Source: Sambucus nigra (taxonomy: Eukaryota > Streptophyta > Magnoliopsida > Dipsacales > Adoxaceae). From it: 64,000 nt of DNA. The translations under genes and the position numbers were made by a program. This document shows, one piece after another, positions 59,042 to 64,000 of this stretch. The stretch lies in the NCBI GenBank assembly GCA_949130495.1, contig OX422221.1, positions 25,927,917 to 25,991,916 of the forward strand, given 5' to 3'. The notes under the pieces are model-generated. The model was given only the letters and a program-made list of their open reading frames with translations. It was not told the DNA's origin and searched no databases. The number at the start of each line of letters is the position of its first letter. The first letter of the stretch is position 1.

Positions 59042-59109
59042 AAGTTACACTAATTTATTATGTATTCCTATTTCTGCAGAAAAATGTTTGATATTGATTT
59101 TTTTGAAAA

Positions 59110-61110
59110 ATATGTATTTTGAAAAGTCACAATTTTTCCAACAAACCACTTATATAATCGGATGCCCATTTTTTATGGGACTAATTATGCCTACTGGAAA
59201 GCACGTTTGAAATCACAGTTAAAGTTCATTGATAAGCGTTTGGGTTGTTTATGAAAGAAGCTAGACTCCTCCCACTATCACTGCAAATAATATCACTACT
59301 TTAAAACTTGTGACAGACTCGACAAAGGATGAATTTAAATGGAGCACTCTTAATTCACGTGGACTGAGTGCAATTTCTGGTGCAATTTTTGGTGCAATCA
59401 CTCCTGAGGAGTTCCGACGTATTATGGCACGCACCACGTCAAAAGAAACGTGGGACATTTTATAACTTACCCACGAAGGCACAAATGTGTTCAATGAGTC
59501 TAAAATTTAAAATTTAACTGGTCAATTTGAAACAATTACCATTATTGAGACTGAGTGTTTTGATCAGTTTTATGCACGTTTGTCTGATATTCTTAACACT
59601 AGTTTCAGTCTTGGTGAGCACATTCCTAATGCATGAGTGGTTAAAAATATTTTAACATCACTGCCTAAACGTTTTATTCCTAAAGTTACTATTTTAAATT
59701 CCTTGGGTAATTTGAGCAATTTAAAATTGGAAGAGCTGGTAGGAGACCTCCACACGTATGAGATTGACATGTTTCCCGACACTATCAAACCTAAGGATAG
59801 AGGGATAGCACTTAGAGCCTAGTCTAAGAAGGGAGAGGAAGGGTCCAAGAGAGAGAAGAAAAATAAAGTGAGAGTTTGTGAATCTGACTTTGAGGGTGTG
59901 GCTGATTTTGATATGGCCATGCTTGCAAAAAAAATTAAAAAATTTCTTAAGTTTTCCAATAAAAAGTTTGTTGAGAAAAATAAAAAGAAAGATGAGGCCA
60001 AAGAGAGCAGTCAAAAAGATAGTGCCAACGAGAGAGAGGAAGAAGAGAAGTATTTTGAGTGTGAGGGTAGGGGGCATAGAGATTTTGAGTCTCCCACTAG
60101 GCTAAGGAGAAAGGGAAAATAGATTGCCATTCCATCCACTCTTAACGATAGTGAGGAAGAGGTGAAGGATTCTGGGGATGAGTGTTCAGGTGGGAAGTTT
60201 GTCGCCTTTTTAGCTAGTCACGAGAGCACATCTAGTTTTTCCCATGACGATGAGGAAACTTGTGCACTTGAGACCTCTGAGGAGGAGGATAGTTTGAGTG
60301 TTATGAGTGAAGGAGAAAGTGAGTGTTGGAGCGAAGGTGAAAGTGACCTCCAGATTACGTTTAGAGATTCGCACGCCGAGACCTTAAAGACTAAGAAATT
60401 GAATAAGGAGTTAGGTCTTAGGGTGAGAGATTTAGAGGGAGAGTTAGAGGTTTTGAGGGTGTTTGAGGCGAAATCAAGTCAACTCGATAAGGTGAAGGTT
60501 TCTTTGAGTGAACAGTTGATTGCTTTAGATCGAGAAAAGAGTGACTTGACTAACACGGTGTCTATTCTGATGACACGTGTATCCCAACTCAAGAGTGATC
60601 CCGAACGTGCTCGGGAGGTCAAAGTCCCTTTAGAGAACGCATTTAAGAAGGTTGGAAAGATGGATCTCAATCCCTTTTTTGGTGATATTGAGAGACTAGG
60701 AATAGGTCATGACACTGCGTCCACTTCAAACATTTCACCCGATCCGTTTCTTGAGTTAGGAATAGATCCATATGGCTCTCAACCTAACCCACCTAGGTGT
60801 CCTGTTCCCAATTGGAGAGTGCGTCCTAGACATTTTGAGAGAGGTGGTCCTAGGCATGTGTATGTTTGCACCCACTGCAATAAGAGAGGACACCTTATGT
60901 AGTTTTATTTTAAGTTGGATTATGTGTCACCTTTTTCTACTACATGTGTTCACACACACGCACTAGACATGATGCTTCAGATGATTACATGAGAGATTTT
61001 GCACATCTTAAGGAGCAGGTAAAATTTTTAGTCAAGAATTCATATGACTTGATCGATGTTTTTCATAGGATGTCACCACCTTTGAAAAACTCCACCGCAC
61101 CTAATGGTTG
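59110..61110 (+). pseudogene. gag of element D (copia UBN2-type, two zinc-knuckle-like motifs)
   Basis: GTNYAYWKARLKSQL (59185) is the hallmark of copia-type gag in plants. A frameshift near 59250 leads to one long frame broken by TAG/TAA/TGA at a few points (about 59463, 59505, 59634, 59820, 60120, 60900). Motifs: SKETWDIL, FDQFYARLSDI, LPKRFIPKV, LEELVGDLHTYE; a Lys-rich stretch; CFECEG-like knuckle reading YFECEGRGHRDFE; an acidic Ser/Glu segment; a coiled coil about 60390-60620; and CTHCNKRGHL near 60866, the second knuckle with no final Cys. This long acidic, coiled-coil gag is typical of Sireviruses. The frame fades after a DASDDYMRDFAHL stretch, about 61000. Confidence 0.85.
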
Positions 61111-62775
61111 AGGTTTAGACTTATTTTCTAGCATAGGATGATTTTCATCATGATATTTTATGCCTATTGGCAGTGTGTATCATTTTTGTATTTATATTTT
61201 CCGTTTTTGATATATTTTTCGAAAACCCCCAAAAAAATTGTTTTTGACAAATTTTGGAAAAATAGAAAAAGATTTTCATTTTATTTTGAGAAAAAAACTG
61301 AAAAAGCCAAAACGATTTTATTTTCATAAAAGTTTTGGAAAAAGACAAAAAGAGTTTTTGTATTTTTTTTACACCGTATATATATTGACATTTAGGATGA
61401 CTGAGTCACAATTTCATTCCATATACATGTGACTATTTGATAGTGCTTTGATATGCGCCATCATTTCATTTTTTTTTGCTTTACAATGTTTGCAGTAATT
61501 GAGATGTGATTTTTTGTTACTACCTACATGTTTGACTCATGAGTTCCTTTAATGCACACTGAGTCGTATTATTTTTTACTATTGTTCTTGTCAATCACAT
61601 GTTGGTCGATGTGTTTTCATCTCAATTTTGTCTTTAAAACAAACCAAATGCGATAAAACATGACAATGAAAGTAGCGCATGTAAAAATCATTGTCATGAG
61701 TTTGTGTGATTTATTTGAAAAATGCGAAAGGGCTACGAAAGGTACCCATTTATCCTTTGCGATTAAGCCACCGTTTAAATCGGACCTAGAAAATGCATGG
61801 CACAAAAAAAGAAGTCACGGTCCAAAGAGGTTGAAAAGAGCCCGGAAAAATTTAAAGGCAATAAAAAGAAAAATATGTTAAAAATGGGCCAATTTGTTTG
61901 TTTCGTCACCTCAAAAGAAAAATAAAAAGTAGTATTATATATGAGGGAGTTTGGATGGAATGTAAAATGTTTTTTCATGTCCTGAAAAAGTCATGAAAAA
62001 GCGTTACATAGTTTTAGACGTTATTGGCGTGAAAATCTTATCTAACTTTGATTTGTCGATTTGATTAAGGTGATGTCATCTAAATTCACATTTTCGATAC
62101 CTAAGGATGATTTTGGTATTCATTCATTAGGACTACACATATTCATCATGCACATATGTTATGCGTGATTGCATTGATTTGCCTATCGAATTGTTCACAC
62201 CCATTCATTATGTTTCCATGATTTGGTTCTCTTAGTGTAAATTCATGGCGTTTGATTTTTCTAAAATTCTTTTTGCATTTTTGTATCAAAAATATATTGA
62301 AAAATCAAAAATAGTTTGTGGAAACTTTTGGGCTACCCATTTAATGAGCATAGTTTGATTCATATTTTCTATGCATATTTTTCGTCACACTCCATGTTTG
62401 TTTTGTTTATTCATTTAGTTGTCTATTTCGGACAAATAAAAAGGGGGAGAACGAATTATAGGGGAGTTTTTGCATTATGGGGGAGATTTGATTATTGATT
62501 GATTTATTTTTATATCATTTCAAACTCAATGTGTCACAAAGGTATTTGGTTTGTCTCATGTGTGCAGGTACAAAAATTTAAGATCATTATTTTACTACCC
62601 TGACGAGAAAAGCTTAAAGATTTGAAGTTGAAGATTTTGAATAAAAGTCTTAGACTTAAATGTTTAGGACCTTTTCAGTTTTGGGTTCATGGGAGGGTAT
62701 TATATTTGTATAGGAATTTTGGTTTGATAATTCAGATGTTTTTATTTTGTACCGGTAGAGACATAGGGGGAAATT
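61111..62775 (+). mobile_element. 3' non-coding tail of D; pol absent
   Basis: T-rich, without recognisable pol domains. Shares the stem-loop segment (61727-61780) with Z. PPT-like tracts at about 62441-62450, 62459-62466, 62479-62485 and 62764-62773, the last adjoining the LTR. ORFs here have no domain. Confidence 0.7.
61731..61769 (+). other. Conserved stem-loop in the tail of D
   Basis: CGAAAGG (61736-61742) pairs with CCTTTGCG (61754-61761, one bulge); GGCT pairs with AGCC outside it. Counterpart at 742-786 in Z. Confidence 0.5.
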
Positions 62776-63675
62776 TAGAAGGACATATTTTATTCTCCGG
62801 TTTACATTTGAGTATGTCGTATACCGCCACAACCGTCTAAGACTTATTCAAGTTCAATCATTCATCAAGACGGATCCGAATAACAAAGTTCTTCAATATT
62901 CAAGCCTCCGCAAGATTAATTTTGGTAAGGTTGTGTTTAAGTATCTTAACGGTCCACTTAGAGTGTTGGGATAATTTTTTATAAATATTTTCTAAGTGTA
63001 CAAGCGGAGTTTTTTATCAACGAATGTTTTCTATGTGTTGAGACGGAGTGTTTGACGCAATAAAAAAAATTAAGCAGCTCGTTCGAGCGACAGAGTTATC
63101 TCATGCGAAGTCTCATTGAGCGACAGACTGCTTCGTTCAAGCGACATACTAGTTTCTTTCGAGCGACGCGTATATAAATCATATTAAACCACTATGTTTT
63201 CGTTAAGAATAACTGACGTTTTAGTTTCTGAAAATACTGCAAATCGGCAGAATCCTTTGTCCTCTTCATTTAGGGTTCAAATCCGTTTGTTTTCAATTCA
63301 CAAATCAACCCAACCCTTATGTGAATTGGTTTGAAACCCAAGAACATAATTTTGTGAAGTTTCTCTTGTAGAGAAGATCTCTACTGCTGATCTAGGTGCC
63401 ACTTGAGGGAGGTGCTGGGCTGAGGTGATTGCGTGTCAAAAGGAGTACTCGTGGGTATTCCTAGGCTGACTGAACTGCGGTTCTTATGGAGTTGCTGCAG
63501 AATTTCGTTGTTGATTTAGGTTGCGGCCTATGAGATTTTGTTGCGGTAAATTCTTTGTAGATTTCGCTTGTAATCATTATGAGTATTATTAGTGAAATAA
63601 ATATTTTTGCCTTTCGGGGATTTTTCTTGAAATATGTGATTAAGAAATTCATATTTGTTTGTGTTACCATGATCC
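62776..63675 (+). mobile_element. 3' LTR of D, interrupted
   Basis: Starts about TAGAAGGACATATTTT after a PPT and matches the split 5' LTR up to GTGATCC. The last 100 bases are missing because another LTR starts at 63676. Array 63077-63170 and TATA 63171-63178 are conserved. Confidence 0.8.
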
Positions 63676-64000
63676 TGTAAGGACATATTTTTTATAAGTC
63701 CATTATCAATGTTTTATGTCATATACCGTTACACCGTCGAAGAGCATTCAAGAGCAATCTACATCAAAGACGGATCCGAATTAATCAAGTTCTTCATCAA
63801 AAAAGACTCCGCAAAGTTTACTTTTGTAAGGTTATGTTTTTAATATCTTAACTTTCCACTTAGAGCTTTTAGGATATTTTTACAAAATGTTTTCTAAGTG
63901 TTGGAGTGGACTTTTTCGTCAAAACTTAAGAATGGGGATTTTTTCTAAGTGTTGAAGCGTACCTCGATTTTGATGCTAGGTCATTCAAGCGAGATAAGCA
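63676..64000 (+). mobile_element. Element J: start of a further copia LTR, cut by the window end
   Basis: TGTAAGGACATATTTTT repeats the D LTR start and runs parallel to 37769-38060 with many differences, ending at the beginning of its own TCATTCAAGCGAG array. Possible duplication GATCC (63671-63675); the partner lies outside. Confidence 0.75.

Larger units (their letters stand above)
37769..63675 (+). mobile_element. Element D: Sirevirus-like copia element with gag but no pol
   Basis: 5' LTR 37769-38198 continued at 58415-59026, PBS 59030, gag about 59110-61110, long non-coding tail, four PPT-like tracts and 3' LTR from 62776. Without E the element is only about 5.7 kb: no protease, integrase, RT or RNase H is detectable between gag and the tail. 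The 3' LTR is interrupted at 63675 by another LTR start. LTRs are clearly more diverged than those of E and F, consistent with its being the host of E. Confidence 0.8.

Overview
This window looks like heterochromatic, AT-rich DNA from a large plant nuclear genome. I recognise no host gene, tRNA or rRNA gene. Almost everything can be assigned to LTR retrotransposons nested inside one another, plus three non-autonomous DNA transposons. The plant origin rests on chromovirus-type Ty3/gypsy elements with 2.3-3.6 kb LTRs, Sirevirus-like Ty1/copia elements with clustered polypurine tracts, initiator-Met-tRNA primer sites, and hAT and Mutator miniature elements. The species cannot be told from the sequence.

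Layout (letters are mine). Z: 3' end of a Sirevirus-like element, 1-3451. G: gypsy element, internal remnants at about 3452-4255 and 22817-23185, 3' LTR about 23186-27651. A: gypsy element with a gutted interior, 4256-22811, target duplication TGAGT, inserted in G. B: gypsy element, 12645-22282, duplication AGGTG, inserted in the 3' LTR of A. A foldback Mutator-like element (24599-25845, 9-bp duplication) lies in the G LTR. R: minus-strand Sirevirus remnant, 27652-28570. C: decayed gypsy element, 28571-37438, carrying two hAT-type MITEs with 8-bp duplications. H: minus-strand copia LTR fragment, 37439-37768. D: Sirevirus-like element with gag but no pol, 37769-63675. E: gypsy element, 38199-58414, duplication AAACC, inserted in the 5' LTR of D. 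F: young gypsy element, 41453-52160, inserted in the gag of E. J: a further copia LTR start, 63676 to the window end.

All coding regions are broken. F is the best preserved: gag, protease, RT, RNase H, integrase and a C-terminal chromodomain-like tail in one reading frame, broken by four stops and a frameshift near the integrase core. E is next, C is heavily decayed, and A and B keep only traces.

The most interesting signals are non-coding. (1) The gypsy LTRs of A, B, C, E and F share an ordered pair of splice-like sites, a donor (AG|GCAAGT in most, AAG|GTGAGT in E) and a pyrimidine-rich acceptor, so the LTR may contain a leader intron. (2) Inside that putative intron, B, C and F carry a stem-loop with an invariant GAGAGGTGAG loop and stems that differ in sequence but still pair. 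(3) The same interval holds arrays of self-complementary CGTTCGAACG-type motifs, also found in the copia LTRs of Z and D, where in D they sit directly upstream of the TATA box. Together these suggest a cis-regulatory module separating spliced (translated) from unspliced (packaged) RNA. That is an inference to be tested, not a demonstrated system.
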